From an uncultured Eubacterium sp. (lineage in GTDB: Bacteria; Bacillota; Clostridia; Lachnospirales; Lachnospiraceae), in assembly GCA_947385875.1 (NCBI GenBank), contig CANDMV010000013.1, positions 1-44,709 of the forward strand: a stretch of 44,709 nucleotides of DNA. Direction: 5' to 3'. Each line of letters starts with the position of its first letter. Positions within the stretch are counted from its first letter, which is position 1. The translations under genes were made by a program, and so were the position numbers. The notes beneath the pieces are model-generated. The model was given only the letters and a program-made list of their open reading frames with translations, searched no databases and was not told the origin of the DNA. Of the stretch, positions 1-8,121 are shown in pieces.

Positions 1-52
1 GAGCAGAGGACTGAAAATCCTCGTGTCTCTGGTTCGATTCCGGAACTGGGCA
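1..52 (+). tRNA. tRNA-Phe (GAA), 5' end cut off by window edge
   Basis: The anticodon arm GAGGA-CTGAAAA-TCCTC carries a GAA anticodon, which reads Phe codons. The T arm TCTGG-TTCGATT-CCGGA and the 3' acceptor strand ACTGGGC plus discriminator A follow. The 5' acceptor and D arm lie outside the window. No CCA is encoded. Confidence 0.9.
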
Positions 53-65
53 TTAGAGGTAGAAG

Positions 66-110
66 TCCTTATAGTTATTCTATTTGTGATGATTATAAGG
101 ATTTTTGTTT
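66..110 (+). terminator. Rho-independent terminator after tRNA-Phe
   Basis: The perfect 8-bp stem TCCTTATA/TATAAGGA (66-73 with 94-101) is followed directly by TTTTTGTTTT. It lies 14 nt after the tRNA-Phe end. Confidence 0.75.
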
Positions 111-541
111 TGTAGGATTTTTACTTACTTTAATCTTTATCACCTTCCCTTCTGAGCAAGGGTATCTATAAGATAAACAGAACATTGCTGCTCTGACGTG
201 ACTCAACCGCCTCCGTCTTATCTAGCTAAAATAAAAAGTGGATGCTGCTTGCAAATTCTACAAAATATCCTATATATTGTCTATTAATTTCACCTATTGT
301 CAGTTAGTTTCATAGTTTTGAAATAAACACATATAAAGTAGATAAAATAGGGATTGACAGACAGACATTTTCATGGTATCATTTTAATCGTTCGTAAGCG
401 AGACCGACCAATGAAGGAGGATTTAAATGTGATTAGTCAGTATTTATTGGGTTTCACGAAATCTTTCCAAATAGTTGGCAGAGAAGAGATTTATTCTCGT
501 ATATTTAGCTCGATTCTAGAACTGGATAATTCTGAATATAT
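111..541. other. Intergenic stretch between two tRNA genes
   Basis: AT-rich DNA with no convincing gene. A 65-codon open frame from 354 to 551 runs into the tRNA-Lys gene and has no good ribosome site, so it is not called. No strong hairpin or promoter stood out. Confidence 0.5.
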
Positions 542-614
542 GGGATACTAGCTCAGGTGGTAGAGCACTTGACTTTTAATCAAGTTGTCGGGGGTTCGAA
601 TCCCCCGTGTCTCA
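542..614 (+). tRNA. tRNA-Lys (TTT)
   Basis: All four arms can be read. The acceptor GGGATAC pairs with GTGTCTC with GU pairs. The anticodon arm is CTTGA-CTTTTAA-TCAAG with anticodon TTT. The T arm is GGGGG-TTCGAAT-CCCCC and the discriminator is A. No CCA is encoded. Confidence 0.95.
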
Positions 615-616
615 TT

Positions 617-660
617 AAACCTTATGGATACTATTTGTGTGGTATCTATAAGGTTTTTTT
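617..660 (+). terminator. Rho-independent terminator of tRNA-Lys
   Basis: Long stem AACCTTATGGATAC (618-631) against GTATCTATAAGGTT (642-655) with one mismatch, followed by a run of T. It starts three bases after the tRNA. Confidence 0.85.
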
Positions 661-734
661 ATTCGTAAGATTACTGTGCAATCAGTAACCGCTATTTTGA
701 ATCATAACTGTTATTTTGTGTTTCTTAGAGCATC

Positions 735-763
735 TTGCCATTTTTTCATATTCGTAATATACT
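735..763 (+). promoter_or_regulatory. Sigma-A-like promoter for the SGNH hydrolase
   Basis: TTGCCA (735-740), 17-bp spacer, TATACT (758-763). The predicted transcript starts about 20 nt before the start codon at 792, leaving room for the AAAGGAGC ribosome site. Confidence 0.6.
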
Positions 764-791
764 ATAACAAAAAATAAAGGAGCTTTTTACA

Positions 792-2069
792 ATGAAGATA
801 AAAAGCAGAAAGAAGAGGCTGTCACATAAGAGATTATGTAGTATGTTAGCGTTGATGGTCTTTTTGGTAATTATGATGCATACTATACTATCAGATTTTA
901 TGACAGCAGCTGCGGCAGGGACTGGAGGTATAAAAGGTAATATTCTGCCGGCAGGATATGTTACAGAGAATCAGATGAAGCTTGCGAATCCGTGGTCTGA
1001 AGTGAATGATGGTCCTCTATACAGTGTCATGCGTAAGGCACAGGAAGGCCAGAAAGTTACGATTGCTTTTATCGGGGGTTCTATTACAAGAGGAACGATG
1101 TCAGTCGGCTCAAGAGATGATAGTATGAATAAAAAGCTGACATATGTTGATTATTTTACTGACTGGTGGTATAAGAAATATCCCAAAGCAGATCTGCATT
1201 TTGTGAATGCAGGAATTAGTGCCACAGACTCTTATCTGGGAGTTCACCGTGTGCAGAAGGATGTATTGGATAAAAAGCCAGATCTTGTGGTTGTAGAATT
1301 TGCGGTGAATGATAAAGAAACCTATTACCATAGACAGGCTTATGAAAATCTGATTCGAAAAATATTAGATTATGATACCAAGCCGGCAGTCATGCTTTTA
1401 TTTATGTCAAAGCTGAACGGATGGAGCTGTCAGATGCAGCAGGCGCAAGTAGGGCTGCAGTATAAGCTTCCAATGCTTAGTTACACAAATGTCATGCTGG
1501 ACATGATTAGGCAGGGAATCTATACGATCGAAGAGCTGTCTGGAGATGGTATTCATCCATCGGCGCTTGGATATGCGGTAGTAGGTGAAATATTGGTCAG
1601 GTATCTTGACGAAATCAGTGAAAAGACGGTGGGTCAGGTATCTTATGATAAGGTGACGAAATCCTATATTACATCTAAGAAATACAGCAATGCAAAAATA
1701 CTGACATGTAAAGATATTAAAATCAATAATTTTGGTACCTTTGAAGAAAGTCAAAAAAGCAGAACATTTAAAAATAATTTGACATGCAGCAGCGGAGACG
1801 GAGATCTGACATTTACTGTGACATGTAAGAACATAGGCATCATATATGCGAGACAGATTAATGGCAGAGGAGGGCAGTTTGATGTCTATGTAGACGGAAA
1901 AAAGACGGCAACTATAGATGCAGATCATTCACAGGGGAGAACGAATAATGCTGGTACTATTCCATGTTATTCATCAAATAAAAAGAAAAGCCATACAGTA
2001 AGAATTGTGCGCAGCCCAAAATCAACAGGCCGTGTTTTGACTATATATGGTATTTTAGTGTCAAATTAA
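792..2069 (+). CDS. Secreted or membrane-anchored SGNH/GDSL-type hydrolase
   Basis: A 425-residue exported esterase-like hydrolase, probably acting on acylated glycans outside the membrane; the substrate is not known. Residues 1-42 are a basic then hydrophobic export signal or anchor ending in an Ala-rich stretch. The SGNH blocks are visible: FIGGSITRG with Ser97 as nucleophile, NAGISATDS as block II, FAVND with Asn173 as block III, and DGIHPSALGY with Asp252 and His255 as the remaining catalytic residues. Roughly residues 300-425 form a beta-rich C-terminal domain that may bind carbohydrate. The ATG has a good site (AAAGGAGC, about 9 nt upstream) and its own promoter. It ends 14 nt before the promoter box of the next gene, so it is probably transcribed separately. 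The hydrolase fold is well supported; esterase rather than lipase activity is inference. Confidence 0.85.
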   Translation: MKIKSRKKRLSHKRLCSMLALMVFLVIMMHTILSDFMTAAAAGTGGIKGNILPAGYVTENQMKLANPWSEVNDGPLYSVMRKAQEGQKVTIAFIGGSITRGTMSVGSRDDSMNKKLTYVDYFTDWWYKKYPKADLHFVNAGISATDSYLGVHRVQKDVLDKKPDLVVVEFAVNDKETYYHRQAYENLIRKILDYDTKPAVMLLFMSKLNGWSCQMQQAQVGLQYKLPMLSYTNVMLDMIRQGIYTIEELSGDGIHPSALGYAVVGEILVRYLDEISEKTVGQVSYDKVTKSYITSKKYSNAKILTCKDIKINNFGTFEESQKSRTFKNNLTCSSGDGDLTFTVTCKNIGIIYARQINGRGGQFDVYVDGKKTATIDADHSQGRTNNAGTIPCYSSNKKKSHTVRIVRSPKSTGRVLTIYGILVSN

Positions 2070-2082
2070 TCGAATCGATGCA

Positions 2083-2111
2083 TTGAATTATACAAGAAAT
2101 TGTGGTAAAAT
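2083..2111 (+). promoter_or_regulatory. Promoter of the c-di-GMP protein gene
   Basis: TTGAAT (2083-2088), 17-bp spacer, TAAAAT (2106-2111). A longer reading frame opens at the TTG that is part of this -35 box, so the promoter favours the downstream ATG at 2146 as the real start. Confidence 0.6.
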
Positions 2112-2145
2112 ATTTACATATGCACTGAGAAAAAGAGGATTGGTT

Positions 2146-5100
2146 ATGTCTTATAATATGGAAAAAAGTACCATTCTTGTAATAAGTGATAATGAATCAG
2201 AACGTCAGACTTTAAATAGAATATTAAGTAATGAATATAAGCTGCTGCAGACAGGCAGCGGGAGAGATGCACTGCGTATGATGTGTCAGTATGACAGGCA
2301 GATTGCGGTAATTTATTTGGATTTAGATTTGAAAGCGGAAGCATCGCCTGATTTTGAACTATTATCTTATGGGAAAGAAATAGATCATATAGAGCTGTCT
2401 GACGATATAAATGGATACGAGTTATTGAAGCACTGGCATGAGGATTTGGCAATTAATCATATTCCTCTTATTGCTGCTGCACATAATCAAGATTTTCAAG
2501 CAGAATCTGACAGCCTGAAAGCAGGTGTGTGGGATTTTATCCATATGCCTTATGATGCTGATCTTATCCACTATCGTATTAAAAATGTAATTGGAAGAAG
2601 TGAGACACAGACAGCCAGGCATATGCGGTATCTTCATGAATTTGATGAAATGACAGGAATTTATAACCAGAGAATGTTTCTTCTCAAGACAAGTGAGATG
2701 CTTCGTAAATATCCAGAAAAACAGTTTGTGTTTGTGCACATGGACATTAATAATTTTCATCTGGTCAATGAGTTTTATGGTGTGCATGAAGGTGACAGCC
2801 TGCTGAAATATATAGCAGGCTTGCTTGTCGTCATGTCTGAAAATATAAAACATTTTAAATATGGAAGATATGCTGCGGATGTTTTCTGCTTTTGTATGCC
2901 TTATAAAGACAGAGGGAATGTGATTCAGCTGATCGAGCGCCTGAGGGAAGATATTAATCGGTATCATTTTGAACATGTACTTGTTCCGGTATTTGGTATT
3001 TATATTGCAGACCATAGTGTAAATAATACTCACACCATTAGTGATTATGCGCGTCTTGCGTCAAAGCACTGTAAAGACAATTATATACAAAATTATGCTT
3101 TTTATGAGCATGATATGAACGAAAAAATTATTTGTGAACAAAAGATCATTAACAGAATGAAGACAGCATTATCAAAGGAGCAGTTTGTATTATATATTCA
3201 GCCGAAATACGACCTTCATTCCAACCGGATCAATGGCGGTGAAGTGTTGGTGCGATGGGCAGTACCAGAAGAAGGGTTATTAAAGCCAGGGGAATTTGTG
3301 CCGTTATTTGAGCGTAACGGATTTATTACGGAGCTGGATTATTACATATGGGAACATACCTGCCAGGTGATCCGACGATGGCTGGATGAAGGAAAAAAAC
3401 CATTTCCGGTATCCGTTAATATATCGAGAATCAGCCTTTATAATCCGCAGCTGGCAGATGTTATTATGGAATTGGTAAATAAATATAATATTCCTACGAG
3501 GCTTCTGCATCTTGAATTGACTGAGAGTGCATGTACAGATAATGCAGAAGAAATAAAAGATACTATGCAGAAGCTGAGAAAATGCGGTTTCTGCATATTG
3601 ATGGATGACTTTGGCAGTGGATATTCATCGCTGAGCGTTTTAAAGGAAATACCGGTTGACATTTTGAAAATAGATATGCATTTTATCTCAGGGAATGATA
3701 TGTCGAGCAGAGGCAAGAATATTCTTGCTTCAGTTGTACGCATGGCAAAATGGCTGAATATGTCAGTGATTGTAGAAGGAGTAGAAAAAGAGTCACAGGT
3801 TGCATTTTTAAGAAGCATAGGCTGTGAATTTGTACAAGGGTATTACATCGCAAAGCCGATGCCGGTAGACGAATATGAAAGAGTGGCTTTTGGCGGGTTT
3901 AAAATACAAAAAGAGATAAAAAACAGCCTGAAAATGGAAACAGATATCGTATGGGATGCATCTCCTGAGACGGATCTGATATTTTCTAATATGCTTCAGG
4001 CAGTGGCTCTGTATGAATATGTACCAGGCAAAGAAACCATTGACCGGATACGTGCCAATGATGCCTATTATGATCTGATGGGAGATGATGATCTGGTACA
4101 AAACAGGAAAGGTATGCAGAACGCTGTAGATAAAGAATGCCGTAAGGAAGTCATTCAGGCATTTGAAGCGGTATCACGATCAAAAAAAGTCTCACAGTGT
4201 GTATATCACCGTACAAATGAAAACGGCAGTGTACAATGGATAGAAATGAAGTTAAAATACATTAACTCAGTCGCGAATCGAAATGTGATCTTTTCTTCCA
4301 TGTCTGACGTTACCGATCAAAAAGAAATCGAACGGGAGCTTCACAAGTACCGGAAAGCAATTATTGCGTCAGAAAATAAAGTAGAGACTATTTTAATTGT
4401 AGATGATATTAAAATGAACCGCCAGATTCTGCGTAGCATGTTTGAAAGTGAATATAATATCTTAGAAGCAGCTGACGGCAGGGAAGCATTAGACATCGTT
4501 TATAAAAATGGCAGTATGATTAATCTGATTTTATTAGATGTGGTTATGCCGGTTATGGACGGCAGAGAGTTTTTGGAGAGAAAGAGTGCGGATATTTCAA
4601 TCGCAGACATTCCTGTTGTAGTGATTACACTGGATGATTCTCCGCAGCAGCAGATCAACGCTCTTTCTCTGGGAGCGAATGATTATGTGGTCAAGCCGTT
4701 TATTCCAGAGGTCGTAATCCGCAGAGTGTGTAATGTCATGGAATCACAAAAGCGCGTGGGAGAGGTTCTTCAGAGTACGGAAAATAATGTAAATATAACG
4801 GAGCTGTACGATTATCCGACGGGTTTGTATAACCGGAATACGGCAGGAAAAATGATACGTGATTCAAGACGGAGCAGGCAGGGAATGCAGGCACTGCTTT
4901 TGATCAAGATCGGCAATTTTTATCAGGTAAATGAGCGTTATGGCCATACTGCGGTAGATAAGGCGATTCAGGATTTTGCGGCTAAGCTGCGCAGCTGTTT
5001 TAGAAAAGGAGATATTTTGGCACGATATGGCGGAGACGAGTTTGTAGTTTTTGTCTTAGATGTACCGTCATGGAAATTTATAGAAGAAAAATGCAATAAG

Positions 5101-5289
5101 CTGATGAAGGAAATTCATCTATTGGTTCAGGATGAGGCTGATTTAGAATGCTGGATCGGAGCTGCGGTAGCTTCTGAGGAGAATAAAGATCAGAACTTTT
5201 TTATGGAGCTTTTGGGGCAGGCAGATCAGGCTTTGAATCAGGCGAAGCAGAAAGGCAAAAATCAGTGGCATTTATATGAAGGGATATGA
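2146..5289 (+). CDS. Multidomain c-di-GMP signalling protein (REC-GGDEF*-EAL-REC-GGDEF)
   Basis: A 1047-residue cytoplasmic protein able in principle both to make and to break cyclic di-GMP. Domain order: a degenerate receiver (about 5-145; acidic Asp59 present, but HMPYD replaces the usual KPF), a degenerate GGDEF (about 165-310; AADVF at 243-247), an EAL phosphodiesterase (about 335-580), a PAS-like stretch (about 610-735), a canonical receiver (about 745-865, phosphoacceptor Asp798, KPF present) and a C-terminal GGDEF with intact RYGGDEF (962-966). The EAL domain keeps its expected residues: EVL in place of EAL at 366, the Asn of VSVNIS, the Glu of LELTES, DDFGSGYSS, the Lys of DILKID, EGVE and QGYY. 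The start at 2146 follows AAGAGG and an upstream promoter. The next gene begins 7 nt later. Which activity dominates cannot be read from sequence; the second receiver probably switches the C-terminal cyclase. Confidence 0.88.
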   Translation: MSYNMEKSTILVISDNESERQTLNRILSNEYKLLQTGSGRDALRMMCQYDRQIAVIYLDLDLKAEASPDFELLSYGKEIDHIELSDDINGYELLKHWHEDLAINHIPLIAAAHNQDFQAESDSLKAGVWDFIHMPYDADLIHYRIKNVIGRSETQTARHMRYLHEFDEMTGIYNQRMFLLKTSEMLRKYPEKQFVFVHMDINNFHLVNEFYGVHEGDSLLKYIAGLLVVMSENIKHFKYGRYAADVFCFCMPYKDRGNVIQLIERLREDINRYHFEHVLVPVFGIYIADHSVNNTHTISDYARLASKHCKDNYIQNYAFYEHDMNEKIICEQKIINRMKTALSKEQFVLYIQPKYDLHSNRINGGEVLVRWAVPEEGLLKPGEFVPLFERNGFITELDYYIWEHTCQVIRRWLDEGKKPFPVSVNISRISLYNPQLADVIMELVNKYNIPTRLLHLELTESACTDNAEEIKDTMQKLRKCGFCILMDDFGSGYSSLSVLKEIPVDILKIDMHFISGNDMSSRGKNILASVVRMAKWLNMSVIVEGVEKESQVAFLRSIGCEFVQGYYIAKPMPVDEYERVAFGGFKIQKEIKNSLKMETDIVWDASPETDLIFSNMLQAVALYEYVPGKETIDRIRANDAYYDLMGDDDLVQNRKGMQNAVDKECRKEVIQAFEAVSRSKKVSQCVYHRTNENGSVQWIEMKLKYINSVANRNVIFSSMSDVTDQKEIERELHKYRKAIIASENKVETILIVDDIKMNRQILRSMFESEYNILEAADGREALDIVYKNGSMINLILLDVVMPVMDGREFLERKSADISIADIPVVVITLDDSPQQQINALSLGANDYVVKPFIPEVVIRRVCNVMESQKRVGEVLQSTENNVNITELYDYPTGLYNRNTAGKMIRDSRRSRQGMQALLLIKIGNFYQVNERYGHTAVDKAIQDFAAKLRSCFRKGDILARYGGDEFVVFVLDVPSWKFIEEKCNKLMKEIHLLVQDEADLECWIGAAVASEENKDQNFFMELLGQADQALNQAKQKGKNQWHLYEGI

Positions 5290-5296
5290 TTGAATT

Positions 5297-6721
5297 ATGG
5301 CACAGGAAAAGAAGTATAAGCTTGGTGAATATGAGTTTAGAACAGAGCAGGAATATAGGGAAGCTGCAGCAGATCTAAAGCGGATTAAGGGGATTATGGA
5401 CAAATATGATGTGTCTAATCCAGAGCAGGCAAAAAAAATCCTTGCTACGGTAAAGGCACATCCTGAGTCACTCCGGTCCCCCTATGGCAGAAAATTTATA
5501 GAGAAGTTGGAGAATGCGGCAGGTGTATCTTCGGCTGCAGGATTTGATACGCAGAAGACGGCTAAACGGGAGGAGAGTAAGAAAAGAGAGAAAAAAATAA
5601 AAAAAGAAAAAGTTAAGAGAGAAAGAAAAAGAAATGCTGACGGGACTGAAAAAGAAAAATTTCAAATATTTACAGTCCGTAATTTTGTGGCAGGAATTAT
5701 TATTATTGCCTGTGTTGTCGTATTCAGCGTTTTTGCACCAAGAATATTTTCATTTAAAGGAAATGGGGAAAATAATGAAGATATACGGGCAAATATGATT
5801 AGTTCATACGCTAAGAATCAGGCGGAGCTGAAAGAAAAACTGTATACGTATTATTATAATGTAGTAGGTGAAACAGAAGAAGAAGCACAAAAAGATGCGC
5901 AGGAGGGCATGAGTCATTATGTGCTCGATTTATCTGAACGGACAATCAGCAGTATGACGGAATCTGAAATATCAGATGTATATCAGCAGCTGGTTGAAGG
6001 AGGAGATATTCAAAATAACAGTTTTGTTGAACCGGCAGAAATCACTGTGCTGAAAGAAAAGCTGCTTGCAGCAGGGCTTTCCGGCAATACCGGTAATGGT
6101 TCAGAGGGTGAGACAGCTGTAGTGGCAGCTATAAACAGCATGATGGATTATCAGCACCGCATGTATTATTCACTCTGTCATAATTATTCCCTGCTTGGTT
6201 ATGAAGAGGAACAGTATGAAGCATTTGCAGCGGAAGACATGGAGGCTTTGTTTGGAGATGTCATTTATTCTTTTAATATGACTGAAGAAGAAAAACAGGC
6301 ATATTTTGAAAGCTTTCAGAAAAAGGGATTGATTAAGGATAATCAGATCGTCCGCTTTTCAACAGATCCTACTGCATACAATCTGCCGGACCTGACTCCG
6401 ATGATTGATGTATCTTTGAAGGGAGAAGATACAGAATCTTTTGAGTGCAGTATGATTAGTTATGCACCGGCAGCAAGTGTATTTTATGAAATCCATTCGG
6501 GTGATAAAACCGGGTATATGTGCTTTCGAAATAATGGAGGGAATACAGAATATATCGAGGTGGATGAGGATACATCGGTAACAACTCAGGGAGATTTCTT
6601 TATTTATAAGGATTCAAAATTGACAGAAGGGAGATGGTTTTATAATCAGCAGCATATTGGAATTCTGCTGAATGGAGATTCTAGCAGCGCGGTCAGCTGT
6701 GTGTATGATTTGACATATTGA
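5297..6721 (+). CDS. Single-pass membrane protein, unknown, with sortase-type N-terminal domain
   Basis: A 474-residue protein of unknown function. Residues 1-75 form a soluble domain (KYKLGEYEF near the start, then EQEYREAAADL) that clearly resembles the N-terminus of the class B sortase at 21427. A highly charged Lys/Glu linker (about 90-118) leads to one membrane helix (about 128-148, FVAGIIIIACVVVFSVF). The rest, rich in acidic residues and mixed helix and strand, would lie outside the cell. By the positive-inside rule the N-terminal domain is cytoplasmic. It starts 7 nt after the c-di-GMP gene and is probably co-transcribed with it; the terminator at 6801-6868 closes the unit. No enzymatic motif is seen. 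It may be an envelope sensor or scaffold, but that is a guess. Confidence 0.75.
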   Translation: MAQEKKYKLGEYEFRTEQEYREAAADLKRIKGIMDKYDVSNPEQAKKILATVKAHPESLRSPYGRKFIEKLENAAGVSSAAGFDTQKTAKREESKKREKKIKKEKVKRERKRNADGTEKEKFQIFTVRNFVAGIIIIACVVVFSVFAPRIFSFKGNGENNEDIRANMISSYAKNQAELKEKLYTYYYNVVGETEEEAQKDAQEGMSHYVLDLSERTISSMTESEISDVYQQLVEGGDIQNNSFVEPAEITVLKEKLLAAGLSGNTGNGSEGETAVVAAINSMMDYQHRMYYSLCHNYSLLGYEEEQYEAFAAEDMEALFGDVIYSFNMTEEEKQAYFESFQKKGLIKDNQIVRFSTDPTAYNLPDLTPMIDVSLKGEDTESFECSMISYAPAASVFYEIHSGDKTGYMCFRNNGGNTEYIEVDEDTSVTTQGDFFIYKDSKLTEGRWFYNQQHIGILLNGDSSSAVSCVYDLTY

Positions 6722-6800
6722 TTATTTATGAGCGTCAGCTTTTTATAGCAGTTTATTCTGATGTGCGAGTATAGTGAAGCCGCAGACTGAGCTGTAACAT

Positions 6801-6868
6801 AGACAGTGCATTTATTTAGGGAATATGTGGACGTATACATATTACTTGGATAAATGTACTGTCTTTTT
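6801..6868 (+). terminator. Long hairpin terminator of the 2146-6721 operon
   Basis: A 15-bp stem (6801-6815 with 6850-6864, one GU pair) followed by TTTTT. The loop holds a second stem AATATGT/ACATATT. The DNA from 6722 to 6800 holds no gene. Confidence 0.8.
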
Positions 6869-6976
6869 ATGATGCAACAATGCAGACTGCTTGTTACTTT
6901 TCACACTATGATCAGACACCCGCTGTCTGGTCAGGGCTAAAGAATGCGGCTTGACAAGCATCTGGCCCCTTACTAA

Positions 6977-7354
6977 GGGCGAGTATGCTATGCAAATGCG
7001 GGTGAGCTGATTCGGGCAAAAGAGTATAACAGAAAAGATGGAGGGATTGATGTGTGTACGGCAATAAAAGAGATGATTGAAGAAGGAAGAAGAGAGGGAA
7101 AAGAAGAAGGAAGAAAAGAAGGAAAAGAAGAAGGAAAAGAAGAAGGAAGAAAACAGGGAAGAAAGGAGGGAATGAAGAGAGGCAGACGAAATGGATTGAA
7201 AGATGGAAGGCGGATAGAAAAGGTCAGAATAGTCCGCAGAATGATACAAAATAATATGTCAGATGAAGAGATCTGCGGCATTGCAGGATGCAGCAAGGAA
7301 TTTATACAGAAAGCACGCCAGAATAAGTTTGAACAAATGCCGTATCTTAAATAA
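6977..7354 (+). pseudogene. C-terminal fragment of an Rpn-family nuclease/transposase
   Basis: Only the tail of an Rpn (PD-(D/E)XK, recombination-promoting nuclease) gene is left. The frame is closed upstream by TAA at 6974-6976. From 6983 it reads VCYANAGELIRAKEYN, matching the copy near 10410 almost codon for codon. The nuclease core is absent. The tail holds a Lys/Glu/Gly/Arg repeat encoded by tandem GGAAGAAAA-like units (about 7079-7175), longer than in the other copies, and ends with a short helix-turn-helix-like segment (MSDEEICGIAGCSKEF). Homology with the neighbouring copies is obvious. Confidence 0.8.
7052..7354 (+). CDS. Candidate stand-alone RpnS-like protein (possible orphan antitoxin)
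   Basis: Within the Rpn tail fragment a GTG codon at 7052 sits 6 nt behind GGAGGG (7040-7045), a good initiation site, and opens a 100-residue frame to the stop of the fragment. rpn genes in enteric bacteria are known to make a short C-terminal product from an internal start that blocks the full-length nuclease. The same site occurs in the copies at 8905 and 10474. Translation here is inference. The protein would be a charged repeat (EGRKEG type) plus a C-terminal helix-turn-helix-like segment ending KARQNKFEQ. Confidence 0.4.
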   Translation: MCTAIKEMIEEGRREGKEEGRKEGKEEGKEEGRKQGRKEGMKRGRRNGLKDGRRIEKVRIVRRMIQNNMSDEEICGIAGCSKEFIQKARQNKFEQMPYLK

Positions 7355-7366
7355 TTTTTCCGCACC

Positions 7367-7550
7367 CTAGAGCGTGTTTGAAAAATCATTCCTGCGATCT
7401 GCACTCCCCACTTTGCGGATAATTCATCCCAAATTTAATCAACGTAGCCCGCTACGACTCATAAATTTGGGATAAATTCTCCACAAAGTGTGAAGCATAT
7501 CATGCCCTGTGGGTACATCTCGCAGAAAGCATTTTTCAAACACGCTCTAG
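7367..7550. mobile_element. 184-bp palindromic MITE-like element, family A, copy 1
   Basis: The ends are perfect inverted repeats: CTAGAGCGTGTTTGAAAAAT at 7367 and its complement ending at 7550. A second inner dyad (CCCAAATTTA / TAAATTTGGG) flanks the centre. No reading frame is present. It lies right after the Rpn tail fragment. A partial copy is at 24375-24400 and an internally deleted copy at 40684-40800. Palindromic CTAG at the tips would fit a TA- or CTAG-targeting transposase (IS5/IS427-like), but no such transposase is in the window. Confidence 0.75.
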
Positions 7551-7629
7551 CCAAAAAGCGGCTGCGCTGTAAATCTATATAAAAAGTTATTTTTTTACTG
7601 AATACATAAAGAAGAGGAGGGGAAAAGAA

Positions 7630-7767
7630 ATGATGCTTACAGCTTTTGGAGAGGAATTATTGTCATTTTTCATGGAAATATTTAAAGCGGCAAGTGCATT
7701 CGGCGTGGCATATATTATATATGTGATTTATCTATTTAAGACAAAAAAGATCATAATATCACGCTAG
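7630..7767 (+). CDS. Small hydrophobic 45-residue protein, copy 1
   Basis: Unrecognised small protein that starts MMLTAFGEELLSFFMEIF and continues through a likely membrane helix (about residues 11-36, with FGVAYIIYVIYLF) to a basic tail KTKKIIISR. A strong site (GAGGAGGGG) stands 7-10 nt before the ATG. The protein is identical to the copy at 10878. It lies downstream of an Rpn copy and ahead of a terminator. The size and shape are typical of small membrane peptides, including type I toxins, but no family is assigned. Confidence 0.6.
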   Translation: MMLTAFGEELLSFFMEIFKAASAFGVAYIIYVIYLFKTKKIIISR

Positions 7768-7802
7768 GGAATATGTTTTGACGTAAGAAAAGGTTTTGTT
7801 AA

Positions 7803-7865
7803 GACAGCGCTTTTATTTGAGAGTTATGCAGGTTCGGCCTGCTGCCCGGATAAAGGCGCTGTTTT
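7803..7865 (+). terminator. Terminator of the small ORF, copy 1
   Basis: Stem GACAGCGCTTTTAT against ATAAAGGCGCTGTT, an inner GCAGG/CCTGC stem, then TTTT. The same hairpin recurs at 9306, 11051 and, diverged, 11862. The DNA from 7866 to 8022 holds no gene. Confidence 0.75.
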
Positions 7866-8023
7866 AGCATTCGGCTTGTGTAAATGTATGCAGGCTGATC
7901 CAGACAAAAGATATTGCTAAATGAACAGTAGGATGGAAAGCGGAGGGCGGGGGATAGGAAAAAATGACAGTCAGACAGTCTGCCTGTTGTACTGTATCAG
8001 TCTGCAGGGAATGCAAAAATATG

Positions 8024-8052
8024 ATGTAAAATAAAAAGAAAGATGCTATAAT
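8024..8052 (+). promoter_or_regulatory. Probable promoter of the intact rpn gene
   Basis: A perfect TATAAT (8047-8052) with a weak -35 region. The surrounding leader (GATGTAAAATA... to CGGACAT) is repeated at 12118-12200 in a deletion remnant, so it belongs to the element. Confidence 0.45.
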
Positions 8053-8121
8053 GTTAAAAGCATTATTAAGACACGGACATAATTATGAATTAATATAAAA
8101 AGATCAGGATGAGGAGGAAAA

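Larger units (their letters stand above)
7572..7986. repeat. About 410-bp duplicated module, copy 1
   Basis: This stretch (the 45-residue ORF, its ribosome site, a terminator hairpin and a downstream tail) recurs almost unchanged at 10821-11226. The high nucleotide identity, including non-coding parts, points to a recent duplication. Differences are a few substitutions and a short indel near GACAGTCAGACAGTC. Confidence 0.85.

Noticed and set aside
354-551. 65-codon open frame before tRNA-Lys
   Set aside because: It runs into the tRNA gene, lacks a ribosome site and resembles nothing known.
6746-6799. Possible extra family-B element (ATAGCAGTTT ... GAGCTGTAAC)
   Set aside because: Ends are too diverged and no flanking duplication was found.
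7052-7354. The Lys/Glu repeat as a possible CRISPR-like array
   Set aside because: The units are short, contiguous and code in frame for a charged helix; there are no spacers.
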